NCBI GenBank assembly: GCA_016296345.1
Contig: JAEDJL010000002.1
Span: 29,918-93,917, forward strand
DNA: 64,000 nt
Source: Bacteroidales bacterium
GTDB taxonomy: Bacteria > Bacteroidota > Bacteroidia > Bacteroidales > P3
Direction of reading: 5' to 3'
How positions within the stretch are numbered: the first letter of the stretch is position 1; every line of letters starts with the position of its first letter. Made by a program: the position numbers and the translations under genes. A model generated the notes under the pieces. That model saw nothing but the letters and a program-made list of their open reading frames with translations, was not told where the DNA came from and did no database searches. Positions 1-7,786 of this stretch are shown piece after piece.

Positions 1-482
1 AGGACAAAAACAACAAAATATCTCCCAAACCAATTCAGGCTTTTGCCAATGTGAGATTTAAGGCTTTTGTTTCCGAAGCAAAGGAAGCAGGAAAGATTTC
101 GGGCAAGTTTCATACTCTGAAAATAAGACCTGTTTTTGCCAACGTAACTCACAATATGATGAGTTGCCTTTTGGAAGAAAAATCACGTTTGGCAGAAGGC
201 AATCAGACAAAACTCGACTTTGGTGTTACATATCGAATAAGTGATAACAAGGTTCTTTCATTCTGTGAAGTCTTTGCCTTTGAGGATAAGGATTTTGCAA
301 CAGTGCGTCAAGCCTTTGGAGAAGATGCGAAGAGCTTTTCAAGAGAAGATTTCTGTAAGGCAGGTTTTGCAATAGGCACTGACTCTGTTTTTGTGTTCAT
401 TGACCAAGACAAAGGTCGGCAAACCCGTCTTGCAGCAGCAGTTTCGCTTCTTGAGACATTTATGACAAATGGCACTAAGTAA
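1..482 (+). CDS. Hypothetical protein, 5' end outside window
   Basis: The reading frame is open from base 3 to the stop at 480-482, so the gene starts upstream of the window. An internal GTG at 51 is not a convincing start, because in-frame codons continue unbroken before it (DKNNKISPKPIQAFAN...). At least 159 residues are visible. The sequence is soluble-looking, with no signal peptide in the visible part, and ends in an alpha-helical stretch (TRLAAAVSLLETFM). I do not recognise the family. The stop codon overlaps the start of the GH25 gene by 14 bases, which suggests translational coupling and a shared operon. Function unknown. Confidence 0.7.
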   Translation, partial: DKNNKISPKPIQAFANVRFKAFVSEAKEAGKISGKFHTLKIRPVFANVTHNMMSCLLEEKSRLAEGNQTKLDFGVTYRISDNKVLSFCEVFAFEDKDFATVRQAFGEDAKSFSREDFCKAGFAIGTDSVFVFIDQDKGRQTRLAAAVSLLETFMTNGTK

Positions 483-1266
483 AAAACAAAAGAAGAAACG
501 CAGACGCATCATAATACTGTCCGCAGTCGGCGTGGTGGTGCTTGCATTGGGGTATTTGCTATACTCTTACGGCATCGACTACTATCGAAAGTACTATGCG
601 TGCGGAGGAGTTGAGATAGACTACTATCGCTTTCCCGTTACAGGCATAGATGTCGCCTCCCACCAAGGCAAAATCGACTGGAAAGAGGTTTATGATTCAA
701 AGGTCTATTTTGCTTTTATCAAGGCTACCGAGGGCGAAAACTTTGTTGATAAACGCTTCAAGGAGAATTGGAAAGAGGCAAAGCAGAATAATATCATTGT
801 AGGGGCGTATCACTTCTTTCGATTCAACAAAGACGGCAAAGAACAGGCATACAACTTTATCAACAATGTGTCTCTGTCTGCCGATGACCTGCCTCCGGTG
901 TTGGATGTGGAGCTTTATGGCGGCAACAAGTACACTCAGGAAACCAAAAACAAGGTAATAAGCGAAATATTCAACTGTTTGAGAACATTGGAACGCCACT
1001 ACGAACGACGTCCGATAGTCTATACGAATATCGAAACCTACCAAAACTTCATCAAAGGCAACTTTGATGACTATGACCTTTGGATTTGCAAGCTGTGCAG
1101 CGAACCCAAGAGTTTGGATTGGACGTTTTGGCAATACAATCACTCGGGAGACGTTCCCGGAATACGCTCCGAAGTGGATTTGAACATCTTTAACGGAAAT
1201 TATTCCGACTTTATCAACTATCTTTACGACAATAAAAATGAAGAAACAGAAGATATTGATTCTTGA
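469..1266 (+). CDS. Membrane-anchored GH25 muramidase (lysozyme)
   Basis: This 265-residue protein has a very basic N-terminus (KKQKKKRRR, residues 5-13), one transmembrane segment at about 14-36 and then a glycoside hydrolase family 25 domain from about residue 58. The GH25 hallmarks are GIDVASHQGKIDW (59-71, with Asp61), the FIKATEG strand (83-89), AYHFFR (113-118), the catalytic DVE at 146-148 and a final WQY (221-223). GH25 enzymes cleave the beta-1,4 bond between N-acetylmuramic acid and N-acetylglucosamine. The topology puts the domain in the periplasm, so a role in remodelling the cell's own peptidoglycan is more likely than attack on other cells. It overlaps both neighbours (14 bases before, 29 after), consistent with an operon. 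Confidence 0.9.
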   Translation: MALSKKQKKKRRRIIILSAVGVVVLALGYLLYSYGIDYYRKYYACGGVEIDYYRFPVTGIDVASHQGKIDWKEVYDSKVYFAFIKATEGENFVDKRFKENWKEAKQNNIIVGAYHFFRFNKDGKEQAYNFINNVSLSADDLPPVLDVELYGGNKYTQETKNKVISEIFNCLRTLERHYERRPIVYTNIETYQNFIKGNFDDYDLWICKLCSEPKSLDWTFWQYNHSGDVPGIRSEVDLNIFNGNYSDFINYLYDNKNEETEDIDS

Positions 1267-2182
1267 CAAGGCGGACAAGGTTCTGCCCGATATGCTTTCA
1301 CAAGCAGGATTTGAGCCTTGCATTCACACAGATTACGTAAGGGAAGATGTTTTGCAACATATAGACCAATATGAGGGCGTTGTAATCCGCAGCAAGTTGG
1401 TTTTTGACAAACAAATCATCGACAAGGCAACAAACTTACGCTTTATTGCCCGATTGGGAGCAGGCATGGACGCAATAGATGTTGATTATGCTCAAAGTAA
1501 AGGCATAGTCTGCATCAATTCTCCCGAAGGTAATCGTACCGCAGTGGGAGAACATACCGTTGGATTGCTGCTCTGTTTGTTTGACAAGATTGTTCGAGCT
1601 GACAAACAGGTAAGACAAGGCTTGTGGCTCAGGGAAGACAACCGCGGATTGGAGATTGAGGGCAAGACAATCGGCATCATAGGATACGGAAACATGGGAA
1701 GGAGCTTTGCCAAATGCCTCAGTGGCTTTGACTGTAAGGTGTTGGCATACGACAAATACAAGAAAGACTATTCTGATTGTTATGCAAAACAAGCCTCAAT
1801 GGAAGAATTGTTTGAATTGTGCGATGTTATTTCGTTCCATGTCCCCCTTACCGAAGAGACAAAGTACATGGCAGACGAGGCATTCTTCAATCGGTTTGCA
1901 AAACCTCTCTATCTGCTCAACACTTCTCGAGGAAAGGTTGTGCAATTGAAAGATTTGCTTTCGGCAATCAGGCAGGGCAGAGTTCTCGGAGCAGGATTGG
2001 ACGTATTGGAAGTAGAAGCCTTTTCAAACGAACTTGACTTGAAGCAACTGCCCCGCGAATTGCAAGAACTCTTTCTTTTGGACAATGTGGTCTTTTCGCC
2101 CCATGTTGCAGGCTGGACAAAGGAAAGCTATCACAAGTTGGCATATTATCTTGCCAAAAAGATAATCGAACTATTTGAATAG
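1238..2182 (+). CDS. D-isomer-specific 2-hydroxyacid dehydrogenase
   Basis: The 314-residue protein has the two-lobed layout of NAD-dependent D-2-hydroxyacid dehydrogenases. A Rossmann motif GYGNMG lies at 149-154. The active-site elements are NTSRG (228-232, with the substrate-binding Arg231), GAGLDVLEVE (251-260) and SPHVAG (287-292, His289 as acid/base). The closest well-known relative is 3-phosphoglycerate dehydrogenase (serine synthesis), but there is no ACT domain and no serC or serB nearby, so the substrate is open. The start overlaps the GH25 gene by 29 bases. Confidence 0.85.
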   Translation: MKKQKILILDKADKVLPDMLSQAGFEPCIHTDYVREDVLQHIDQYEGVVIRSKLVFDKQIIDKATNLRFIARLGAGMDAIDVDYAQSKGIVCINSPEGNRTAVGEHTVGLLLCLFDKIVRADKQVRQGLWLREDNRGLEIEGKTIGIIGYGNMGRSFAKCLSGFDCKVLAYDKYKKDYSDCYAKQASMEELFELCDVISFHVPLTEETKYMADEAFFNRFAKPLYLLNTSRGKVVQLKDLLSAIRQGRVLGAGLDVLEVEAFSNELDLKQLPRELQELFLLDNVVFSPHVAGWTKESYHKLAYYLAKKIIELFE

Positions 2183-2225
2183 ACGATTGTTGATATTGTA
2201 TCTTAATAACAAATATATAAGTTGT

Positions 2226-3383
2226 ATGAATAATTTTGAATTTCGCAATCCCACACGATTGGTATTTGGAAAGGGACAGATAGCAAGGCTGTCCGATTTG
2301 GTAGGACAAGACAAGAAAGTACTCTTAACCTATGGTGGAGGCTCGATAAAGCGAAACGGAGTGTACGAACAGGTAATCGCTGCACTCAAAGGCAGAGAGA
2401 TAACAGAGTTTGGCGGAATTGAGGCAAATCCTGACTATGACACTTTGATTAAAGCGGTCGAAATATGCAAGCAAAAGAAGATTGACTTCATTCTTGCGGT
2501 CGGTGGAGGCTCTATTATCGACGGAACAAAGTTCATAGCAGCCGCTGCAAAGTGCGATTGTGAAGATACATGGAAGCTGATTACTGACAAAAGTTTCAAG
2601 ATGCCTGTTCCGATAGACTTCGGAGCTGTTTTGACCCTTCCTGCAACAGCTTCCGAGATGAACAACGGAGCAGTTATTTCGCGAAGAGCAACAAAGGAGA
2701 AATTCGCTTTTCACAATCCTGACGGCTTTCCTTGTTTCTCCATTCTCGACCCGACAGTTGTGCTATCTCTTCCAAAGAAGCAAATATCCAACGGCATAGT
2801 TGATATTTATGCACACACCTTGGAGCAATACCTTACGACCTGTCTTGATACCAAAGTGATGGATTATTGGGCTGAAGGCTTGCTTAAAACTCTCATAGAG
2901 GAAGCTCCGAACCTTATGAGCGACAATCCGTCGTACGACAGCTGTGCAAACTTCATGCTTACTGCCACAATGGGACTAAATGGTTTCATTTCAATGGGAG
3001 TAGATGAAGATTGGGCAACACACATGATAGGACATGAATTGACAGCTCTTTGTGGCTTGGATCACGGAGAAACACTTGCGATAGTGCATCCGGGAGTTAT
3101 GGCGGTGATGCGTCAAGAAAAGCACGGAAAACTTCTTCAATATGCACGCAGAGTGTGGAATATAACCGAGAGCGACCAAGAAAAAGCAATCGATATGGCG
3201 ATAGAGAAAACCGAAAACTTCTTCCGCTCTATTGGAAAGAAGACCCGACTTGGCGAATATGGCATAGGAAACGACATTATCGACACCATAGTAGAGCGAT
3301 TTGAGCAAAGAGGCTGGGCTGTGGGCGAACACGGCATAGTAACTCCCGAAAAGACCCGACAAATTCTCGAAAGAGTAAAATAA
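2226..3383 (+). CDS. Iron-containing alcohol dehydrogenase (YqhD/butanol-dehydrogenase type)
   Basis: The 385-residue protein starts with NNFEFRNPTRLVFGKGQI, the usual N-terminus of the YqhD/BdhA branch of group III alcohol dehydrogenases. I chose the ATG at 2226 because the frame's earlier start at 2175 lies inside the preceding gene and adds unrelated residues. The nucleotide-binding glycine run GGGSIIDGTK and the metal-binding histidines (DIYAHTLEQ; HMIGHELTALCGLDHGE) are visible. The family reduces aldehydes to alcohols with NAD(P)H, often as a fermentation outlet or for aldehyde detoxification. An intrinsic terminator follows at 3418-3451, so this is the last gene of the first transcription unit. 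Confidence 0.9.
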   Translation: MNNFEFRNPTRLVFGKGQIARLSDLVGQDKKVLLTYGGGSIKRNGVYEQVIAALKGREITEFGGIEANPDYDTLIKAVEICKQKKIDFILAVGGGSIIDGTKFIAAAAKCDCEDTWKLITDKSFKMPVPIDFGAVLTLPATASEMNNGAVISRRATKEKFAFHNPDGFPCFSILDPTVVLSLPKKQISNGIVDIYAHTLEQYLTTCLDTKVMDYWAEGLLKTLIEEAPNLMSDNPSYDSCANFMLTATMGLNGFISMGVDEDWATHMIGHELTALCGLDHGETLAIVHPGVMAVMRQEKHGKLLQYARRVWNITESDQEKAIDMAIEKTENFFRSIGKKTRLGEYGIGNDIIDTIVERFEQRGWAVGEHGIVTPEKTRQILERVK

Positions 3384-3417
3384 AGTCATCAATATAGTTT
3401 GACAAACGCACACTTTA

Positions 3418-3451
3418 CAGGAAGGAAGTCTCGTGCTTTCTTCCTGTTTTT
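3418..3451 (+). terminator. Intrinsic terminator after alcohol dehydrogenase
   Basis: An 11-bp stem (3418-3428, CAGGAAGGAAG, with 3436-3446; one G-T wobble) encloses a 7-base loop and is followed by TTTTTG. It lies 35 bases after the stop codon at 3383. Confidence 0.85.
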
Positions 3452-3472
3452 GCCAAAACAAGGCGTATTTCT

Positions 3473-3503
3473 TTTGAAGCAAAGAAATAATTTAGTAATT
3501 TTG
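3473..3503 (+). promoter_or_regulatory. Promoter of holin-like gene / panC unit
   Basis: TTTG at 3473-3476, a 19-base spacer and TAATTTTG at 3496-3503 match the Bacteroidota sigma consensus (TTTG-N19-21-TAnnTTTG). It sits directly after the terminator and 26 bases before the ATG at 3529. Confidence 0.75.
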
Positions 3504-3528
3504 CCGCCGCAAAAACGTATAGTAAACA

Positions 3529-4038
3529 ATGAAAGTCTTCAAAATCAACTTAGGTTCTGACAATCCGTCGCCTCTTAGCGGCAGATTTTGGACAAAAGCA
3601 CTCGTTGTGGCGTTGGCAATCTTCATTTGCTCGCTTCTTTTCAAGTTCGCAGACGTTTCTTCTCCCTTGGCAGCGGTGGTAGCCGCCCTTGTGATAAGTC
3701 TGTTGAACGCTTTCCTCAAACCACTTCTCACATTGATTTCCGCACCTTTGATATTGATGAGCTTCGGCTTGTTTCAGTTGGTGATAAATGCCATAATAGT
3801 CCTTTTGACTTCCTATTTGGTGAAAGGATTTCATGTCGGAGGACTTTTAGATGCGGTTTTGTTCAGCATAGTTGTAACTTTAATCAGCTTTTTGTTGGAT
3901 TTGCCGATAAAAATCAAGCGAATGAAAGACGCCCTTTTCCCCGACAGAGACAATGAAAAGGAAGAAGAGGAGGAGTTTACCCCTTACGAAGAAATGGACT
4001 CCGACTTCAACGACGAAGATAAGGAAGAAAAACAATAG
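3529..4038 (+). CDS. Phage holin family 4 (Phage_holin_4_2-like) membrane protein
   Basis: This 169-residue protein has four closely spaced hydrophobic helices between about residues 22 and 130, with the family-typical stretch NAFLKPLLTLISAPLILMS after the second helix. It ends in a highly acidic tail (residues about 145-169, DNEKEEEEEF...EEMDSDFNDEDKEEKQ). Members are widespread housekeeping membrane proteins in bacteria; the name reflects weak resemblance to holins and a lytic role is not established. No phage genes are nearby. It is 15 bases upstream of panC and shares its promoter. Confidence 0.8.
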   Translation: MKVFKINLGSDNPSPLSGRFWTKALVVALAIFICSLLFKFADVSSPLAAVVAALVISLLNAFLKPLLTLISAPLILMSFGLFQLVINAIIVLLTSYLVKGFHVGGLLDAVLFSIVVTLISFLLDLPIKIKRMKDALFPDRDNEKEEEEEFTPYEEMDSDFNDEDKEEKQ

Positions 4039-4053
4039 TAAAACGATATTATC

Positions 4054-4890
4054 ATGCAGGTTTGTCGCAAAATTGACGAATTACTCTCTTGTGTGGAGCA
4101 ATTCAAACAGCAAAACAAAACAATAGGTCTGCTTCCCACAATGGGAGCTTTGCACGAGGGACATTTGAGCCTTGCAAAGCGTGCAAAAAAAGAAAATGAC
4201 GTTTTGATATGCAGCGTGTTTGTCAATCCGATTCAGTTCAACAACAAAGAAGACCTTGAAAAGTATCCGAGAGATCTTGACTCTGACATAAAGATGCTTG
4301 AAGAGATTGACTGCGATGTGGTCTTTGCTCCTTCGGCAGAGGAAGTCTATGCAGAAGAACCCACAGAGACTTATTCTTTCGGAGCATTGGAACAAGTTTT
4401 GGAGGGACCTCAGAGACCCGGACACTTCAACGGAGTGGCTACAATAGTACATCGCTTGTTCAAGTGGTCAAAAGCCGACCGTGCATACTTCGGAGAAAAA
4501 GACTATCAGCAGATTGCAATCGTCAAAGACTTAGTTCGCCAATATCAAATCCCGATTGAGATTGTGGAATGTCCTATTTTCAGAGACCCCGACGGTCTTG
4601 CTACCAGCTCGAGAAACCGAAGACTTTCGCCTGAAGCAAGAAAGATTGCTCCCAAAATCCACGAAATTTTGACCAAATCGGCAGAACTGAGCCACAATAT
4701 GTCCTATTCTCAAATCAAAAGCTATGTAGAGTGCGAGTTTAAGATGAGAAAGGCATTCGATTTGGAGTATTTCGAGATTGTAGATGCCAAGACACTCCAA
4801 CCAATTCGCCGTCCGAGCGAAAACGGAGCGGTAGGTTGCGTTGCCGTATGGCTTGACGGAGTGAGATTGATAGACATTCAAAAATATTAA
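4054..4890 (+). CDS. panC: Pantothenate synthetase
   Basis: This 278-residue protein condenses pantoate with beta-alanine using ATP, the last step of pantothenate (coenzyme A precursor) synthesis. The ATP-binding signature PTMGALHEGH (28-37) holds the HxGH-type motif. The sequence continues with SVFVNPIQFN, YPRDLDSD, GHFNGVATIV, FGEKDYQQ and the ATSSRNRRLS loop, all typical of PanC. Length is normal for the family. The alpha/beta hydrolase gene follows after only 4 bases. panB and panD are not in the window. Confidence 0.97.
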   Translation: MQVCRKIDELLSCVEQFKQQNKTIGLLPTMGALHEGHLSLAKRAKKENDVLICSVFVNPIQFNNKEDLEKYPRDLDSDIKMLEEIDCDVVFAPSAEEVYAEEPTETYSFGALEQVLEGPQRPGHFNGVATIVHRLFKWSKADRAYFGEKDYQQIAIVKDLVRQYQIPIEIVECPIFRDPDGLATSSRNRRLSPEARKIAPKIHEILTKSAELSHNMSYSQIKSYVECEFKMRKAFDLEYFEIVDAKTLQPIRRPSENGAVGCVAVWLDGVRLIDIQKY

Positions 4891-4894
4891 AGTC

Positions 4895-5860
4895 ATGAAA
4901 AAGTTACTGCTTTGTTTGGTTGCGATGTTGTTTTGCAGCCTTTGTGTTGCACAGAGTTCGCAAGAGAATTATTTGTTTTATCAAATCCCCCAGCCGGACG
5001 ACTATGAGGGAGAAGTGGTAAGCACGCTTGTTGCCCACAAGGCTAACAATCATCGAAACAAAGCAGTGGTTTATCTTCACGGATACAACGATTACTTCTT
5101 CCAATACCAAATGGGAGACAGCGTAATTGCCCACAACATGGATTTTTATGCCATAGAGTTGCGAAAATATGGCAGAAGCAAAAAGGACAATCAGCGTTGG
5201 TTTGAGGTAAAGGACCTTTCGGAATACTATCCCGACATAGACAGTGCAATAAGTCACATAAAGGCTTCGGGTACAGAGAACATTTACTTTCTTGCACACT
5301 CGACCGGAGGGCTTATAGCGTCGCTTTACTTGGACGCTCGCAGAAACGAGAGCAGCATAAAGGCGGTTGTACTCAATTCTCCTTTCTTGGACTACAACCT
5401 TCCGAAGTTTCAGAAAAATGTATTGATACCCTGTCTTGCTTTTTTCAGACCTCTGATTGGCAAAATGACCATTTCGCAAGGAAGCGAGAGAGTTTATGCC
5501 AACAGTTTGCTCAAAGACTATGGCGGAGAGTGGGTTTTTGATACCCTGATGAAGTTTCCTGTTTCTCCGTCGGTAACCGTAAATTGGCTTTCGGCAATCA
5601 AGAAAGGTCATCGCAAGGTTAAGCACGGACTTTCGATAGTTCAGCCTGTTCTTGTGCTGAGCAGCGACAAGTCAAATGTCATGCCTCACAATTCTGACCT
5701 TGTTCTAAACTATCGACACATACAACAAAGGGCCGACAAACTCGGAAACAACATCACCAAAGACACAATTCCCGACGGAAAACACGACCTTGCATTGAGC
5801 ATAAAGCCTGCAAGAGAGCTGTTTTACCGCAAGATGTTTGCCTTCTTTGAGAAGTATTGA
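4895..5860 (+). CDS. Secreted alpha/beta hydrolase (serine aminopeptidase-like)
   Basis: The 321-residue protein starts with a signal peptide (residues 1-19, ending CVA-Q). The fold is indicated by the oxyanion-hole HG (62-63, in VVYLHGYND), the nucleophile elbow AHSTGG (134-139, Ser136) and a C-terminal GKHD with the catalytic His297. It resembles the Hydrolase_4 / monoacylglycerol-lipase-like family, which splits esters or lipids; the substrate cannot be read from the sequence. It sits behind panC with a 4-base gap and is followed directly by a 21-bp repeat array. Confidence 0.85.
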   Translation: MKKLLLCLVAMLFCSLCVAQSSQENYLFYQIPQPDDYEGEVVSTLVAHKANNHRNKAVVYLHGYNDYFFQYQMGDSVIAHNMDFYAIELRKYGRSKKDNQRWFEVKDLSEYYPDIDSAISHIKASGTENIYFLAHSTGGLIASLYLDARRNESSIKAVVLNSPFLDYNLPKFQKNVLIPCLAFFRPLIGKMTISQGSERVYANSLLKDYGGEWVFDTLMKFPVSPSVTVNWLSAIKKGHRKVKHGLSIVQPVLVLSSDKSNVMPHNSDLVLNYRHIQQRADKLGNNITKDTIPDGKHDLALSIKPARELFYRKMFAFFEKY

Positions 5861-5863
5861 AAT

Positions 5864-5947
5864 AAAACGCCGTTTTGCTGAAATAAAACGGCGATTTATT
5901 TTGCCAAAACGCCGTTTTATCCGAGCAGAACGGCGTTTTGTTTTTGC
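5864..5947. repeat. 21-bp repeat array, locus A (4 units)
   Basis: Four units start at 5864, 5885, 5906 and 5927, exactly 21 bp apart. Their 13-bp cores are AAAACGCCGTTTT, AAAACGGCGATTT, AAAACGCCGTTTT and AGAACGGCGTTTT, so orientation alternates forward/reverse. Forward and reverse units can pair as hairpins, and the last unit is followed by a T-rich run (GTTTTTG), so the array may also terminate transcription. It starts 4 bases after the hydrolase stop codon. Confidence 0.9.
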
Positions 5948-6011
5948 TTGATTTTGAAGACGATACAAATCATTGTTCGTTTCCGATTATTATCAATTAA
6001 AATGGAATTAT

Positions 6012-6019
6012 TATCTTTG
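6012..6019 (+). promoter_or_regulatory. Promoter -7 element of lgt
   Basis: TATCTTTG matches TAnnTTTG and lies 31 bases upstream of the lgt ATG. No clear TTTG box is seen at the expected spacing. Confidence 0.5.
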
Positions 6020-6049
6020 CAACCTGTTTGACACAAATAAGGTTTTGAT

Positions 6050-6928
6050 ATGAGTTTGGCAGCTGTTGTATGGGACTTTGACCCGATTGCGATTTCGATA
6101 GGCTCGTTGGAGCTTAGGTGGTACAGCCTTTTGTTTGCCCTTGCCTTCGTTGCAGGTTATCTGATTTTGAGCAAGGTGGTTTTTGACAAGGAAGGAGTTC
6201 CGCAAAACTACTTGGACAAGTTGGCATTCTACGTTTTCTTTGGCGTATTGGTCGGAGCAAGATTGGGACACTGCCTTTTCTACGAACCTTCCTACTATCT
6301 GTCTCACCCGATTGAGATGCTGCTTCCCGTAAAGATTGATGCGGCAGGCTGGCACTTCATAGGCTATCAGGGACTTGCCTCTCACGGAGGAGCGATAGGT
6401 ATATTGATTGCCGTATGGCTCTATTGCCGCAAGACCAAACTTCCTGTTTTGTGGGTACTTGACCGTTTGGTGCTGATTGTTGCCCTTGCGGGAGTGTTCA
6501 TACGTCTTGGAAACCTTGCCAACAGCGAGATTTACGGACTTGCAACAGGTAGCGACTATGGCTTTATCTTTGTTCAAAACGGCGAAACCCTGCCCAAGCA
6601 CCCCACACAGCTGTATGAAGCAACGGCATACTTTGTTTGCTTTGTTGCATTGCTCTCTTACTACCTCATAAAGAAGAGAAAACCCGAAAACGGCGTACTT
6701 TTCGGAGCGTTTTTGGTCATAGTGTTCCTTTCGAGGCTTGTGATAGAACATTGGAAGCAGGTGCAGGAAGCATGGGAAGAAGCAATGGCATTGAACATGG
6801 GGCAGTTGCTTTCGTTGCCTTTTGTGTTGGCAGGAGTGATAGTGCTTGTCCTTGCCTTCAAACACAAAACAGGAGAAGTATTTGACGCATCAAAATTTAG
6901 CTTTCAAACAGATAAAAAGAAGAAATAA
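6050..6928 (+). CDS. lgt: Prolipoprotein diacylglyceryl transferase
   Basis: This 292-residue polytopic inner-membrane protein transfers a diacylglyceryl group from phosphatidylglycerol to the lipobox cysteine of prolipoproteins, the first step of lipoprotein maturation. The Lgt signature region GLASHGGAIG, the conserved RLGNLANSEIYG and HPTQLYEA are all visible, along with about seven hydrophobic segments. The C-terminus is lysine-rich. Lipoproteins in this window such as GldJ would be substrates. gpmA follows after 21 bases. Confidence 0.96.
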   Translation: MSLAAVVWDFDPIAISIGSLELRWYSLLFALAFVAGYLILSKVVFDKEGVPQNYLDKLAFYVFFGVLVGARLGHCLFYEPSYYLSHPIEMLLPVKIDAAGWHFIGYQGLASHGGAIGILIAVWLYCRKTKLPVLWVLDRLVLIVALAGVFIRLGNLANSEIYGLATGSDYGFIFVQNGETLPKHPTQLYEATAYFVCFVALLSYYLIKKRKPENGVLFGAFLVIVFLSRLVIEHWKQVQEAWEEAMALNMGQLLSLPFVLAGVIVLVLAFKHKTGEVFDASKFSFQTDKKKK

Positions 6929-6949
6929 CAAATTAAAAAATTAACCGAC

Positions 6950-7696
6950 ATGAAGAAATTGATATTAGTAAGACACGGACAAAGCGAATGGAATTTGAAG
7001 AATTTGTTTACAGGTTGGACAGACGTCGATTTGACAGAACAAGGAATACAAGAGGCAAAACAAGCCGGTAAAACACTCCTTCAAGAGGGCATAGAGCCGC
7101 AAATGTGTTTCACCTCCTACTTAAAAAGAGCCATAAAGACGCTTAACAACATTCTTGACGCAATGAACATGGACTATCTTCCGGTAGAGAAGAGCTGGCG
7201 TTTGAATGAGAAATCGTATGGCGACCTTCAAGGCAAGAACAAGACCGAAGCAACAGAAAAGTTTGGCGAAGAACAAGTTTTGTTGTGGAGAAGAAGTTTC
7301 GATGTTCAAGCTCCGGCACTTGCGGCAGACGATTCTCGTTCGCCATACAACGACAAGCGTTATGCAGGTGTCGATAAATCCGAGCTTCCTTTGACAGAAA
7401 GTTTGCAAGACTGCATAAACCGTCTCATGCCTTTCTATACAGACCACATACTCAAAGCTTTTGAAAAATATGACACCGTTTTGGTTGTTGCACACGGCAA
7501 TTCTTTGAGAGGTATCGTCAAAACATTGAAGCAAATGAGCAACGAAGAAATCATAAAGTTCAACATACCGACAGGTATTCCTTATTTGTTTGAGTTGAAC
7601 GACGATTTGAGCTTGCAAAAAGACCGTTTCCTTGCAGACGAAGCAACTTTGAAAAAACTAATGGACGAAGTTGCCAACCAAGGCAAAAAGAAATAA
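6950..7696 (+). CDS. gpmA: 2,3-bisphosphoglycerate-dependent phosphoglycerate mutase
   Basis: The 248-residue protein interconverts 3- and 2-phosphoglycerate in glycolysis through a phosphohistidine. The motif RHGQSEWN (8-15) contains the phosphorylated His9; the family stretches LFTGWTDVDLTEQG, RLNEKSYGDLQG and the second catalytic histidine in VAHGNSLRG are present. Length fits the dPGM family (about 230-250). It probably shares the lgt transcript and ends at a hairpin at 7735-7775. Confidence 0.96.
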   Translation: MKKLILVRHGQSEWNLKNLFTGWTDVDLTEQGIQEAKQAGKTLLQEGIEPQMCFTSYLKRAIKTLNNILDAMNMDYLPVEKSWRLNEKSYGDLQGKNKTEATEKFGEEQVLLWRRSFDVQAPALAADDSRSPYNDKRYAGVDKSELPLTESLQDCINRLMPFYTDHILKAFEKYDTVLVVAHGNSLRGIVKTLKQMSNEEIIKFNIPTGIPYLFELNDDLSLQKDRFLADEATLKKLMDEVANQGKKK

Positions 7697-7734
7697 TTGC
7701 ACTAAACCGACACCACAAGAAACAAGAATACTTT

Positions 7735-7775
7735 TGGCAGATGTCAATTCTTCAAAAAAAGATTGACAACTGCCA
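7735..7775. terminator. Bidirectional terminator between convergent genes
   Basis: Arms 7735-7747 (TGGCAGATGTCAA) and 7763-7775 pair at 12 of 13 positions around a 15-base loop, with TTTT on the plus-strand 3' side and AAAAG (as read on the minus strand) before it. It lies between gpmA (+) and the aminotransferase (-), whose stop is at 7787. Confidence 0.65.
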
Positions 7776-7786
7776 TTTTCGTTAAA

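Noticed and set aside
2175..2225. Earlier start of the alcohol dehydrogenase
   Set aside because: It overlaps the upstream gene and adds residues not seen at the N-terminus of this family; the ATG at 2226 begins with the typical NNFEFRNPT.
3529..4038. Prophage (holin-like gene)
   Set aside because: The family is a common housekeeping membrane protein and there are no other phage genes nearby.
5864..5947. CRISPR array
   Set aside because: The 21-bp periodic units have only about 8 bases between cores, these are not unique spacers, and no cas gene is present. The same applies to the other arrays.
6011..6865. 284-codon minus-strand frame
   Set aside because: Antisense shadow of lgt; the lgt motifs are on the plus strand.
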